From Flavobacteriales bacterium (GTDB taxonomy: Bacteria; Bacteroidota; Bacteroidia; Flavobacteriales_F; PHOS-HE28), in contig JADKAN010000004.1 in the NCBI GenBank assembly GCA_016719225.1, positions 186,001 through 250,000 on the forward strand: 64,000 nucleotides of DNA, read 5' to 3'. Below are positions 35,712 to 43,657 of the stretch, in pieces. Position numbers and translations under genes: made by a program. Below the pieces are notes generated by a model. It did no database searches. It had not been told where the DNA came from and saw only the letters and a program-made list of their open reading frames with translations. Every line of letters begins with the position of its first letter. Within the stretch, counting starts at the first letter, position 1.

Positions 35712-37393
35712 TTGCCATTTTGCGGCATCAACAGTGCATAAAGCACAAAGCTCACGGTGAACCCGACGAACCACGCTATCTGGTACAGCGGCTCTAACGG
35801 CTTCACCCAAAAGCCGACCAGTGCTGTCAATACGCCAATGGCCAGTGCCACCATGGCTCGCAGATTGAAGCCGCCCGTGAAGCTGTAAGGACCATCCACG
35901 GCATACAGGCCTTGGACAGAAAGTGTACGTCGGCGCACCAGGAAATAGTCGCACAGCAAAATGCCGAGCACTGGCCCCAGCAGCCCGCTTACGAACACCA
36001 AGGTCCCGCTGATCTCGTTCATAAGCCACCAAGGGCAGATGGCAATGCCCACAAGGCCCGCTATTACACCACCGGTACGGAAGCTGATGCGCTTGGGAAA
36101 GAGATTGCTGATGGCGTTGGCCGGTGCGATGATGTTCGCGGCGATGTTGGTGCTGAGCGTTGCGATCAACATGGCGAACTGCGCAAAGATCACCACCGCA
36201 GGACTGTTGAATTTGCTGATCAGTGACACGGGGTCCCACGGGGCATCCTCGGTGATGAGCACGTCCGGCAAGGCCACCACCGCTGCGCACGTCACGAAGA
36301 TACCAACGAACGAGTAGAACATCATGGTGCCGGGCAAGCCGATGAACTGGCCTGCGACCTGTGCTTTCTGCGTGGTGGCAAAGCGCGTGATGTCCGAAAT
36401 GCTGATCGCCATGGTGGCCCAGAAACCCACCATGGCCGTGAACCACATGAGGTACTGCCAAAGCATGTTCTTTCCAAGAGGTGATGCCGCCTGGGGCACG
36501 TCCACCAAGCTGGAGACACGACCTTCCCTATCGCGGAATTGAACTCGCGCTTCGCCCTTCGTCTCCAACAGGACCTCCGTGTTTTTACCCGATAGTAACA
36601 CCCATTCAGCGGCGGTGTTGGCCGTTGCGTTCATGGGGACGATCCGGTATGCGGTAGCCTTCGGGGTTCCATCCTTGCCCTGCAGGGGTGTAAGCGCCAA
36701 CGTGCGGCCCGGATGGTCAGCGTTGGGCACCAATTGCACAGCGGGCTGCTGCAACTGCCTGCTCTGGCGGAGCGTTGTGCTGATCCCGCCGGCATTGGTC
36801 GCACCCCAGGTCAACAGCGCGATGCCGATGCCGATCAGCACCGGTGCGCTCCACGCCTCCAACCATTTGATCCGCTCGGTACCTTTCCAGATAAAGTAGA
36901 TGTTGATGGCCCAGAACACTCCGAAAGCAATGAACTTACCGTAGGAAAGTCCCGTCGCACCGGTGGATCCGGTAGCGGCGGACCAGATGGAGTAGATGGA
37001 AAGCCCTCCGATCCACGCGTTCACACCGAACCAGCCGCAGGCCACCAACGCACGTAACAGGGAGGGTACATGCACGCCCAACGTACCGAATGCCGCGCGG
37101 CCTTGAACCGGAAATGGGATACCATACTTCACCCCGGCATGTCCGTTCAGCACCATCGGCACGGTGATCACCAAATTTGCCAGGCCGATGATGACGAGCG
37201 CCGCCTGCCAATCCAGCCCGGCGCGCATCATGTACGAGGCCAGCAAGTACGTGGGAATGCACACCGCCATGCCCACCCACAAGGCGGCCATGTTCCACAT
37301 GCCCCAAGTGCGCTTGCCGGCGGGGATCGGTGCGAGATCTTCGCTGTAAAGCGGTGAGGCGGTCGTCTTTTCGGGAAGAACTGGCAGGTCCAT
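35696..37393 (-). CDS. NCS1-family nucleobase/allantoin/hydantoin transporter with a large periplasmic insertion
   Basis: A 565-aa transporter of the nucleobase:cation symporter-1 family. The N-terminal region (GMWNMAALWVGMAVCIPTYL, then GIPFPVQGRAAFGTLG and ACGWFGVNAWIGG) and WATMAISISDITRFA are NCS1 hallmarks. Between helices 5 and 6, residues about 204-306 form a roughly 100-residue polar, beta-rich insertion where typical members have about 20 residues; by Mhp1 topology this loop is extracytoplasmic. It could import hydantoins or uracil for the dihydropyrimidinase at 20558, but the loci are 14 kb apart. A TTACTTTG box lies about 23 nt before the ATG. Confidence 0.88.
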   Translation of the reverse strand: MDLPVLPEKTTASPLYSEDLAPIPAGKRTWGMWNMAALWVGMAVCIPTYLLASYMMRAGLDWQAALVIIGLANLVITVPMVLNGHAGVKYGIPFPVQGRAAFGTLGVHVPSLLRALVACGWFGVNAWIGGLSIYSIWSAATGSTGATGLSYGKFIAFGVFWAINIYFIWKGTERIKWLEAWSAPVLIGIGIALLTWGATNAGGISTTLRQSRQLQQPAVQLVPNADHPGRTLALTPLQGKDGTPKATAYRIVPMNATANTAAEWVLLSGKNTEVLLETKGEARVQFRDREGRVSSLVDVPQAASPLGKNMLWQYLMWFTAMVGFWATMAISISDITRFATTQKAQVAGQFIGLPGTMMFYSFVGIFVTCAAVVALPDVLITEDAPWDPVSLISKFNSPAVVIFAQFAMLIATLSTNIAANIIAPANAISNLFPKRISFRTGGVIAGLVGIAICPWWLMNEISGTLVFVSGLLGPVLGILLCDYFLVRRRTLSVQGLYAVDGPYSFTGGFNLRAMVALAIGVLTALVGFWVKPLEPLYQIAWFVGFTVSFVLYALLMPQNGNYRKA

Positions 37394-37505
37394 GGTGATG
37401 GGGGTGGGCGACCAAAGTAATGGGGGACGGTACGGGACGGAGTTTACCGGAACCCTACTTTGGTACCACCGCGCCCGTTGCGACCCATTACGTCCCTACC
37501 CCGAA

Positions 37506-38108
37506 ATGGCCGATCTCAAAGAACCGATGATGGATCCGCTCATCCACGACCTGCTGCGGTTTTTGTGGATCGTGATGATCGCTTACTGGACGATCTCTGC
37601 GTTGCGCGCCAAAAAGGTGGCCACCCAGGAATCGCTGCCCATACGGATACTCGCGTACTGGCTTCCGTTGGTGATCGCCATTTATTTGCTTGGCCCGGGC
37701 GAATGGTTCGGCCATACACTGATCCGGGAGAATTTCGTTGAGCACACGAACACGGTGGGCGTTATCGGCTTGATGTTGGCGGCGGCCGGGGCTATCCTAG
37801 CCATCTGGTCACGATACCTGTTGGGGCGGAATTGGAGCGTGTCGGTGCAGAAAAAGCAGGACCATGAGTTGATCTCCAACGGTCCGTACAAATTCGTTCG
37901 CCATCCGATCTATTCCGGACTGTTGCTTCTATTCATCGGCAATGCGCTCATCGTGGGCGACTATCGCGCGATCATTGCTGTGATCATCGTGTTCCTTTCC
38001 TTCTGGTACAAGTTGCGGAAGGAGGAACGATGGATGACCGAAGCCTTCGGTGCGGCGTACGTGGAGTATGCCAAAGGCACGCGGACGCTGGTCCCGTGGA
38101 TCCTGTGA
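37506..38108 (+). CDS. ICMT-like membrane methyltransferase family protein (second paralogue)
   Basis: A 200-aa membrane protein starting at MADLKEPMMDPL, with about five hydrophobic segments and the ICMT signature NGPYKFVRHPIYSGLLLLF, then KLRKEERWMTEAFG and YAKGTRTLVPWIL. It shares motif spacing with the protein at 12792 but is clearly diverged from it. The same caution on substrate applies. It converges on pgk with 31 nt between the stops and stands alone. Confidence 0.83.
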   Translation: MADLKEPMMDPLIHDLLRFLWIVMIAYWTISALRAKKVATQESLPIRILAYWLPLVIAIYLLGPGEWFGHTLIRENFVEHTNTVGVIGLMLAAAGAILAIWSRYLLGRNWSVSVQKKQDHELISNGPYKFVRHPIYSGLLLLFIGNALIVGDYRAIIAVIIVFLSFWYKLRKEERWMTEAFGAAYVEYAKGTRTLVPWIL

Positions 38109-38139
38109 ATCCAAGAGGTCTGCTCCCATCGCGCTACGT

Positions 38140-39330
38140 TCACGCCCGTACCGCAGCGATGCCAGGCAGTTCCTTGCCCTCCAAGTACTCCAACATCGCA
38201 CCTCCGCCGGTGCTCACATAACTGATGCGTTCCGCGAGGCCGAACTGGTTCACCGCCGCTACGCTATCACCGCCGCCCACCAAGGAGAATGCGCCGTATT
38301 TAGTGGCATCCGCGACCGCTTCGGCAATGGCCTTGGTGCCGGCTTGGAAGCTTCTCATCTCGAACACGCCCATGGGCCCGTTCCAGAGGATGGTCTTTGC
38401 GCGCTTCACCACGGTAGAGAACTGCTTGATGCTTTCGGGTCCTATGTCAAGGCCCATCCAGCCTTCAGGGATGGCGTTGGCTGCGCAGAGGTCGGTGTTG
38501 GCATTGTCCGTAAAGGCATCGGCCACTATGGCATCCACCGGCAGGTGGAGCATTACGCCTTTGTCCTGTGCTTCGGCCAGTATCGCTTTAGCGGTGTCCA
38601 AGTGGTCCTCTTCCACCAACGATGAGCCGATCTTTCCTCCTTGTGCCTTGATGAAGGTGAAAGCCATGCCACCACCGATGATCACCTCGTCACACTTGCC
38701 AAGAAGGTTCTTCAGTACATCGATCTTGCTGCTCACTTTCGCACCACCCACGATGGCGCACAGCGGTTTTTGCGGATCTTCCAACACCTTACCGATACTG
38801 CTCAATTCTCCCGCTACCAAATAGCCGAACAGCTTGTCTTCCGGGAAGTATTTCGCCACTACGGTGGTACTGGCATGCGCGCGATGTGCAGTGCCGAAAG
38901 CGTCGTTCACATAAACATCGCCAAGCAGGGAAAGCGACTTGCTGAAGGCTTCATCCCCGGCTTCTTCTTCCGGATGGAACCGCAAATTCTCAAGAAGCAA
39001 CACCTCACCGGGTTTGAGGCCTGCGGCTTTGGACTGTGCGTCGGGACCGATACAATCCATGGCGAATTGTACCGGTACGCCGAGGAGCCCTTCAAGGTGC
39101 TTAGCGATCGGCTTCAAGCTCATGGCTGGGTTCACTTTCCCTTTTGGGCGGCCCAAGTGGCTCATCAAGATCGCGCTGCCGCCGTCCTTGAGGATCTTCT
39201 TCACGGTGGGTACAATGGCACGCGTGCGGTTGTCGTCGGTCACGTTGAATTGCGCATCCAGCGGAACGTTAAGGTCCACACGGATCAGGGCCTTGTGCCC
39301 TTTGAAGTTGAAGTTGTCCATGGTGTGCAT
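38140..39330 (-). CDS. pgk: Phosphoglycerate kinase
   Basis: Transfers phosphate between 1,3-bisphosphoglycerate and ADP in glycolysis. At 396 aa it is of normal bacterial length. N-domain motifs are [34 protein letters not shown] and [15 protein letters not shown]; the nucleotide domain has the conserved [20 protein letters not shown] and [10 protein letters not shown]. The start MHTMDNFNF matches the family's usual opening; ATG codons at 39375 (long) and 39321 (MDNF) are alternatives. A well-formed promoter sits immediately upstream. Confidence 0.97.
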   Translation of the reverse strand: MHTMDNFNFKGHKALIRVDLNVPLDAQFNVTDDNRTRAIVPTVKKILKDGGSAILMSHLGRPKGKVNPAMSLKPIAKHLEGLLGVPVQFAMDCIGPDAQSKAAGLKPGEVLLLENLRFHPEEEAGDEAFSKSLSLLGDVYVNDAFGTAHRAHASTTVVAKYFPEDKLFGYLVAGELSSIGKVLEDPQKPLCAIVGGAKVSSKIDVLKNLLGKCDEVIIGGGMAFTFIKAQGGKIGSSLVEEDHLDTAKAILAEAQDKGVMLHLPVDAIVADAFTDNANTDLCAANAIPEGWMGLDIGPESIKQFSTVVKRAKTILWNGPMGVFEMRSFQAGTKAIAEAVADATKYGAFSLVGGGDSVAAVNQFGLAERISYVSTGGGAMLEYLEGKELPGIAAVRA

Positions 39331-39334
39331 GGCG

Positions 39335-39367
39335 CAAAAATACCGGTGCCGTGGTGAACGCGTCAAA
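39335..39367 (-). promoter_or_regulatory. Putative Bacteroidota promoter of pgk (TTTG-N21-TATTTTTG)
   Basis: On the reverse strand TTTG (39367-39364) and a perfect TAnnTTTG match, TATTTTTG (39342-39335), are 21 bp apart. The -7 box ends 4 nt before the ATG at 39330 and 13 nt before the ATG at 39321, so the mRNA would have almost no leader. Confidence 0.55.
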
Positions 39368-39371
39368 GGGC

Positions 39372-39968
39372 TCAAGGAAGCCCAACACGTTCAAGATCCT
39401 CCTCGGTATCGATATCGACCAGCTCCGGCAGCGTTTCCCAAGTGCGGCCAAGCAGCTTCAGGTCTTCCGTGGTCCGCTTGAAAACGGTGTCCGTACTCCA
39501 GGTTTTACCTTGGAAAAGCGCTGCACAGGAATTCCGAAGGCCCAAGAGATAATAGCCGCCATCATTGGCAGGTCCGATCACCGCATCGTGTGTCTTCAGC
39601 GCCTCGAACGCCTCGCGAAGTAGTGCCACCGAAAGCTGGGGCAGGTCCGTGCCGATGATGATGATGGGCCCATGCCCGTCCGCGAAACCGGCATCGAACG
39701 CGCGTTGCATGCGTTCGCCGAGGTCCGCACCGGCTTGTTGATGCACGGAGAAACCCAGCGCGGCGCACGGTTCATCCGCCGGAAGGTCATCAGCGTACCA
39801 AGCTTGCCGATCCACGCCGAGTGCTGCACCCTGTTCAATAGTGTGCTGCAGCAACCGCTTGTAGATCTTCAACGCACGTTCCTTCCCGAGCGTGGCCGCC
39901 AATCGCGTCTTCACTTTGCCCAATACGGGGGCGCGCAGGAATACCAGAAGCAAGGGTTGGGTGCTCAT
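39372..39968 (-). CDS. Arsenosugar biosynthesis glycosyltransferase, TIGR04282 family
   Basis: A 198-aa GT-A-fold enzyme starting at [14 protein letters not shown]. Family signatures are [15 protein letters not shown] at the N-terminus (nucleotide-binding), [11 protein letters not shown], the metal-binding-type GTD, and [13 protein letters not shown]. In this family the proposed role is to attach or rearrange a ribose unit in arsenosugar synthesis. Its ATG overlaps the arsS stop (39965-39968), and it is the last gene of the five-gene operon. An ATG at 40130 would give an N-terminal extension antisense-like in composition, which I reject. Confidence 0.88.
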   Translation of the reverse strand: MSTQPLLLVFLRAPVLGKVKTRLAATLGKERALKIYKRLLQHTIEQGAALGVDRQAWYADDLPADEPCAALGFSVHQQAGADLGERMQRAFDAGFADGHGPIIIIGTDLPQLSVALLREAFEALKTHDAVIGPANDGGYYLLGLRNSCAALFQGKTWSTDTVFKRTTEDLKLLGRTWETLPELVDIDTEEDLERVGLP

Positions 39969-41005
39969 GCCACTGAGCCGCCACAACTGCTGCCCGCGCC
40001 TGCTGTGCATCCGTAGCAATGCCTGCCGGTGACGATCGCCCGGCCCGACACGTTCGCCTGGGCCAGGTCGCGGATGTGACGCGGCGATCCGGCGCTCAGC
40101 GGTAGTTCCAGCATCTGGTTGAAGTCGCAATCATGGATGCTGCCGTCGTGCGAGACGGAGATCATGTTGCGGCACATCACACCTTGCACAGCGGCGGGGT
40201 TGAATGCGTTCACCAAGCGCTCCATGTATTCCTCGTAATGCTCGGTGCGCATCAGGTATTCCAGGAAGCGGCTGATGGGCAGGTTGGTGATGGCGAACAG
40301 CTTGTGGAATTGGATGCCGTGATCGGCCATCAGGCTTTTCTTGAACTGCCGCTCCAACTCGTCCTGCGGACCGGGTAGGAACGCACCGGCGGGGTTGTAA
40401 ACGAGGTTCAGCAGGAGCGCGCTGTCCGGCATGCCGTAGCCCACGGCGTTCAGCATCTTCAGGGCTTCGATGGAATGCTCGAACACGCCCTTGCCACGCT
40501 GGCGGTCGGTGCGGTCGGCCGTGTAGAACGGGAGCGAGCTCACCACTTCCACTTTGTGCTTGCGGTAGAATTCCGGCAGGTCGTGGTACTTTTTGTTGGC
40601 GAGGATGATGGTGAGGTTGCAGCGCACGATGATGTGGCAACCTTTCTCGCTCAGGCGTTCCACGAACCAACGGAAATCCGGATGCATCTCCGGCGCGCCG
40701 CCAGTAAGGTCAACGGTATGCACGGGATGGGCATCAAGCGAGCGGAGGCAGTCCTCCATCACTTCTCGGCTCATGCGCTCCTTACGGTCGGGACCAGCAT
40801 CCACATGGCAGTGCACGCAGGTCTGGTTGCACATGCGGCCCATGTTGAGCTGCAACACTTCCAGCTCCGTGGCGTGCAGCACAGGCAAGCCGCTTTCAGC
40901 CAGCTTGTCCGCGAAGAACGGCAACGCTGAGCCCGGGTCCTCCAGCACAAGCCGCTGCTCGGAGGCCGCGCTCAACAAGGCATGTTGTGCCAAGAGGCTT
41001 TTCAT
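39965..41005 (-). CDS. arsS: Arsenosugar biosynthesis radical SAM protein
   Basis: A 346-aa radical SAM enzyme. The 4Fe-4S motif CNQTCVHC is near residue 60, followed by DLTGGAPEMHPDFRWFV (SAM-binding GGE-like). The C-terminal half is the DUF3641-type domain with CRNMISVSHDGSIHDCDFNQ and a final Cys-rich HCYGCTAGAGSSCGG. ArsS homologues are thought to join the adenosyl group and methylated arsenic into a 5'-deoxyadenosyl arsenosugar precursor. I start it at MKSLLAQHALL, whose ATG overlaps the upstream stop (41002-41005). No arsenite methyltransferase (arsM) is visible in the window. Confidence 0.9.
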   Translation of the reverse strand: MKSLLAQHALLSAASEQRLVLEDPGSALPFFADKLAESGLPVLHATELEVLQLNMGRMCNQTCVHCHVDAGPDRKERMSREVMEDCLRSLDAHPVHTVDLTGGAPEMHPDFRWFVERLSEKGCHIIVRCNLTIILANKKYHDLPEFYRKHKVEVVSSLPFYTADRTDRQRGKGVFEHSIEALKMLNAVGYGMPDSALLLNLVYNPAGAFLPGPQDELERQFKKSLMADHGIQFHKLFAITNLPISRFLEYLMRTEHYEEYMERLVNAFNPAAVQGVMCRNMISVSHDGSIHDCDFNQMLELPLSAGSPRHIRDLAQANVSGRAIVTGRHCYGCTAGAGSSCGGSVA

Positions 41006-41340
41006 GCCCCGGTGAGGTCCTTTACATGGTTCATCATCTGGGTGCCGTGCACCAAGGAGGCCCCGCCGCGGATCGCCGCTGCCACATGCACGGCCTCCAT
41101 CATCTGGGCCTCGCTGCAACCCTTCTCCAGTGCATCGGTGCTGTAAGCATCTATGCAGTAGGGGCATTGCACGCCATGGGCCACCGCCAGTGCGATCAGG
41201 GATTTCTCACGGGCGGTGAGGGCTCCTTCCTTGAACACTTCAGCGTACCAAGCGAAGAACTTTTCCGCCATCGGTTTCTGGAACTCGGCGATGTTCCCGA
41301 ATTTGTTCAGGTCCGCGGGGTCGTAATACTTCTTAGCCAT
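41002..41340 (-). CDS. Arsenosugar-associated carboxymuconolactone decarboxylase/peroxidase-like protein
   Basis: A 112-aa AhpD-like protein starting MAKKYYDPADLNKF. It has the redox CXXC pair in HGVQCPYCIDAYS and the AhpD-type helix EAVHVAAAIRGGASLVHG. Members next to arsS are annotated as arsenosugar biosynthesis-associated peroxidase-like proteins; the true substrate is unknown. It overlaps arsS by 4 nt and is 22 nt after the anti-sigma gene, so it belongs to the same operon. An ATG at 41436 would overlap the anti-sigma gene out of frame and is unlikely. Confidence 0.85.
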   Translation of the reverse strand: MAKKYYDPADLNKFGNIAEFQKPMAEKFFAWYAEVFKEGALTAREKSLIALAVAHGVQCPYCIDAYSTDALEKGCSEAQMMEAVHVAAAIRGGASLVHGTQMMNHVKDLTGA

Positions 41341-41362
41341 CTGGTTCTGGGCGTTTGATCGT

Positions 41363-41620
41363 TCAGTTGTGGTTGTCGATCGCGGCGATGATGCGTTTTT
41401 CCAACTGCGTCGTGGGTATCGGAAGTGGTTCGGCAACCCTTTGCTCGAGCAGTCTGTCCATCAGCTCGTTCTGATGCTGGAATACTTTGCAACCCGCACA
41501 TATACGAGTGTGCATCCACAGTTGGACCTTTTGCCCTGGAGGAAGCGGCGCGAAAGACTGCTGTTCGATCAGCTCGGCGGCCTTTCGGCAGGAGAGCAGG
41601 AGGGTGTGCATAAGTCCCAT
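41363..41620 (-). CDS. zf-HC2 anti-sigma-like protein of the arsenosugar operon
   Basis: An 85-aa protein with the anti-sigma zinc motif: a first Cys in LSCRKAAELIEQQ, then HTRICAGC (HX3CX2C) followed by a helical tail. Small zf-HC2 proteins bind and inhibit the sigma factor encoded just upstream, often releasing it on oxidation or metal stress. There is no membrane helix, so it is a cytoplasmic sensor. Translation probably starts at 41620 or at the internal Met at 41611. It follows the sigma gene by one base. Confidence 0.8.
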   Translation of the reverse strand: MGLMHTLLLSCRKAAELIEQQSFAPLPPGQKVQLWMHTRICAGCKVFQHQNELMDRLLEQRVAEPLPIPTTQLEKRIIAAIDNHN

Positions 41621-41621
41621 T

Positions 41622-42197
41622 TCAGTGGCGGTGCTTCTTCATATTGGTGCTGATGCAATCGCGCAGCCGCACTTTGGCCCGGTGGATCTGTTGCCAGTAA
41701 TTCGTCGCGCTTACGCCAAGCTCCTGACAGATCGCGTCGGCATCTTTCTCCTTGAGGAATTTCATCTCCACCGCTGCGCGCCAATGCGCCGGCAATTGTT
41801 GGAGGCAATCCGCGAGAAAGCGTTGGATCTGTTCATCATCATCCGGCCCATCAAGGCCCCATTCCTGGGGGATGTGCCCGGGAGCCCAACCACCGTCGCC
41901 GTCAAAGAAGTCCAAGTCCATCGGCTCCACGCCATGTACCACGGGGTCGCGGTAGGCCTTCCGCCAGTGGTCGGCGATCTTGTTCTTCAGGATGGAGAAG
42001 AGCCAGGTGCGCGGGCTGCTCTGTTGCGCGAATTTCTTCCGGCCTTCCCAAGCAGCGATGAAGGCCAATTGCACCAAGTCCTCGGCAACAGCCTCATCGC
42101 GCACACGTGATCGCGCATAGCGCAGCAGGTCGCCGGTGTGCGCATGCACCCACCCATCGAACTCACTCCTCCCCACGGCTTGGTCGACAGTTGGCAT
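41622..42197 (-). CDS. ECF RNA polymerase sigma factor heading the arsenosugar operon
   Basis: A 191-aa sigma-70 family protein. Region 2 is visible as LLRYARSRVRDEAVAEDLVQ, LAFIAAWEGRKKF and TWLFSILKNKIADHW; region 4 as LPAHWRAAVEMKFLKEK, then the helix-turn-helix ICQELGVSATNYWQQIHRAK. The spacer between them is long and acidic (residues about 95-125). I start it at MPTVDQAVG because TAGCTTTG lies 5 nt upstream; a start at 42260 would add 21 residues. It presumably directs transcription of its own operon, with the zf-HC2 protein as regulator. Confidence 0.88.
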   Translation of the reverse strand: MPTVDQAVGRSEFDGWVHAHTGDLLRYARSRVRDEAVAEDLVQLAFIAAWEGRKKFAQQSSPRTWLFSILKNKIADHWRKAYRDPVVHGVEPMDLDFFDGDGGWAPGHIPQEWGLDGPDDDEQIQRFLADCLQQLPAHWRAAVEMKFLKEKDADAICQELGVSATNYWQQIHRAKVRLRDCISTNMKKHRH

Positions 42198-42202
42198 CCG
42201 GA

Positions 42203-42210
42203 CAAAGCTA
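42203..42210 (-). promoter_or_regulatory. -7 box (TAGCTTTG) upstream of the ECF sigma gene
   Basis: A perfect match to TAnnTTTG ends 5 nt before the ATG at 42197. No TTTG is present 19-21 bp further upstream, so the -33 contact may be weak or replaced. Confidence 0.45.
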
Positions 42211-42360
42211 TTCGGTGATGGTTTGGAGGACTTTGGATCTTGCAAGCCCGTCTGGAACAAGAAGTATCCCGACCTTGTTCATGTAACACTTTGACGTTAA
42301 CGGAATCATATGTGCTCCGGGCTCTCTCCGAGTGGCCTGGAACGGGATCCCAAATTGCAT

Positions 42361-42386
42361 TTCTCTGCGTCTCCGCGCCTCAGCGG
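42361..42386. repeat. Solo copy of the intergenic CTCTGCGTCTCCGCG-type repeat
   Basis: TCTCTGCGTCTCCGCGCCTC resembles the right arm of the 143-bp element at 44740. It lies 22 bp before the alpha/beta-hydrolase-OsmC start. Confidence 0.4.
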
Positions 42387-42408
42387 CCAACCCTTGAGCT
42401 ACTCCAGC

Positions 42409-43647
42409 ATGAAAAGCACCCCGATCACCTTCCCCAATGCACAGGGCGTCATGCTCAGTGCGCGTATCGACCTGCCCGCCGACCGCAAGCCGGTGCATTT
42501 TGCGCTCTTCGCCCACTGCTTCACGTGCAGCAAGGACCTTCATGCCGTGCGCAACGTCAGTCGCGCGCTTACCGGGGCCGGATTCGGCGTGTTGCGGTTC
42601 GACTTCACCGGTCTAGGCCACAGTGATGGCGAGTTCAGTGAGACCAACTTCAGCAGTAACGTGGAAGACCTGCATGCTGCGATGGACTACCTGAAGAAGG
42701 AGCATATCGCGCCCGAGTTGATCATCGGGCATTCGCTGGGCGGAGCGGCAGCGATCGTGGCCGGCGCCGAAGCGGAGAACATCAAGGTGGTGGCCACCAT
42801 CGCCGCACCGGGCGATATCGGGCATATCAAAAGGCTGTTCCGAAGTGACCTTGAGAAGATCAAAACGGAAGGCCATGCGGAGGTCAACATCGGTGGAAGG
42901 CCGTTCATCATCGCCCGCAGCTTTGTGGAAGACCTGGAGAAGCGCAACCTCGCCGCCATCCTCGGCAACCTGCGCAAACCGATCCTGATCGCCCATAGCC
43001 CACAGGATACCGTGGTGGGCATCGACAATGCGGCGGTCCTTTTCCAAGCCGCACGCCATCCGAAGAGTTTCCTCAGCTTGGATGGCGCGGACCATCTCTT
43101 GAGCGACCGGAACGACTCCAACTACGCGGGGCGCATGATCGCCGAATGGTCGCGGCGCTATTTGCCGATGGGACAGCCGGAGGAGGAGCTGCAAAGCGAC
43201 ATGCCAGTGGTGGTGCACATCGCGAATGAGAAGTACACCACGCAGATCCTTGCGAACGGCCATCACCTCACGGCCGACGAACCCGAAAGTGCCGGCGGGA
43301 ACAACTACGGGCCTTCTCCTTACGACTTGCTGAGTGCGGCATTGGGTGCCTGCACGGCAATGACGATGAAGATGTATGCCGAGCGGAAGAAATGGGACCT
43401 TCAGGAAGCGTACGTCCACCTGCGGCACGGCAAGATCCACGCAAAGGACTGCGCGGACTGTGAGGAAGGAAGCACCGGTAAGATCGATCGCTTTGAACGC
43501 CTGGTGGAGCTGCACGGCAATTTGGACGATGAGCAACGCAAGCGGCTGCTGGAGATCGCCGATCGATGCCCGGTACACCGCACCTTGCATGAGACCGTGG
43601 AGGTGGTGACTTGGTTGAAGAAGGAGGATGGAACTTCTGTTGCCTGA
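42409..43647 (+). CDS. Fused alpha/beta hydrolase and OsmC-family protein
   Basis: A 412-aa two-domain protein starting at MKSTPITFPNAQGV. Residues 1-255 form an alpha/beta hydrolase with nucleophile elbow GHSLGGAAA (Ser near 109), acid in AHSPQDTVVG and catalytic His in DGADHLLSD. Residues 270-412 form an OsmC domain with the two peroxidatic-type cysteines in LGACTAMTMKMYAERK and DRCPVHRTL. OsmC proteins reduce organic hydroperoxides; the fusion is annotated in Proteobacteria and Bacteroidota as a bifunctional protein. It is followed 10 nt later by a class-V aminotransferase gene. Confidence 0.92.
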   Translation: MKSTPITFPNAQGVMLSARIDLPADRKPVHFALFAHCFTCSKDLHAVRNVSRALTGAGFGVLRFDFTGLGHSDGEFSETNFSSNVEDLHAAMDYLKKEHIAPELIIGHSLGGAAAIVAGAEAENIKVVATIAAPGDIGHIKRLFRSDLEKIKTEGHAEVNIGGRPFIIARSFVEDLEKRNLAAILGNLRKPILIAHSPQDTVVGIDNAAVLFQAARHPKSFLSLDGADHLLSDRNDSNYAGRMIAEWSRRYLPMGQPEEELQSDMPVVVHIANEKYTTQILANGHHLTADEPESAGGNNYGPSPYDLLSAALGACTAMTMKMYAERKKWDLQEAYVHLRHGKIHAKDCADCEEGSTGKIDRFERLVELHGNLDDEQRKRLLEIADRCPVHRTLHETVEVVTWLKKEDGTSVA

Positions 43648-43653
43648 ACTTTG
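43646..43653 (+). promoter_or_regulatory. Putative -7 box (GAACTTTG) at the hydrolase/aminotransferase junction
   Basis: It overlaps the last base of the OsmC-fusion coding region and the following nucleotides and ends 4 nt (CACC) before the ATG at 43658. The box could give an internal promoter, or simply be a chance match. Confidence 0.25.
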
Positions 43654-43657
43654 CACC

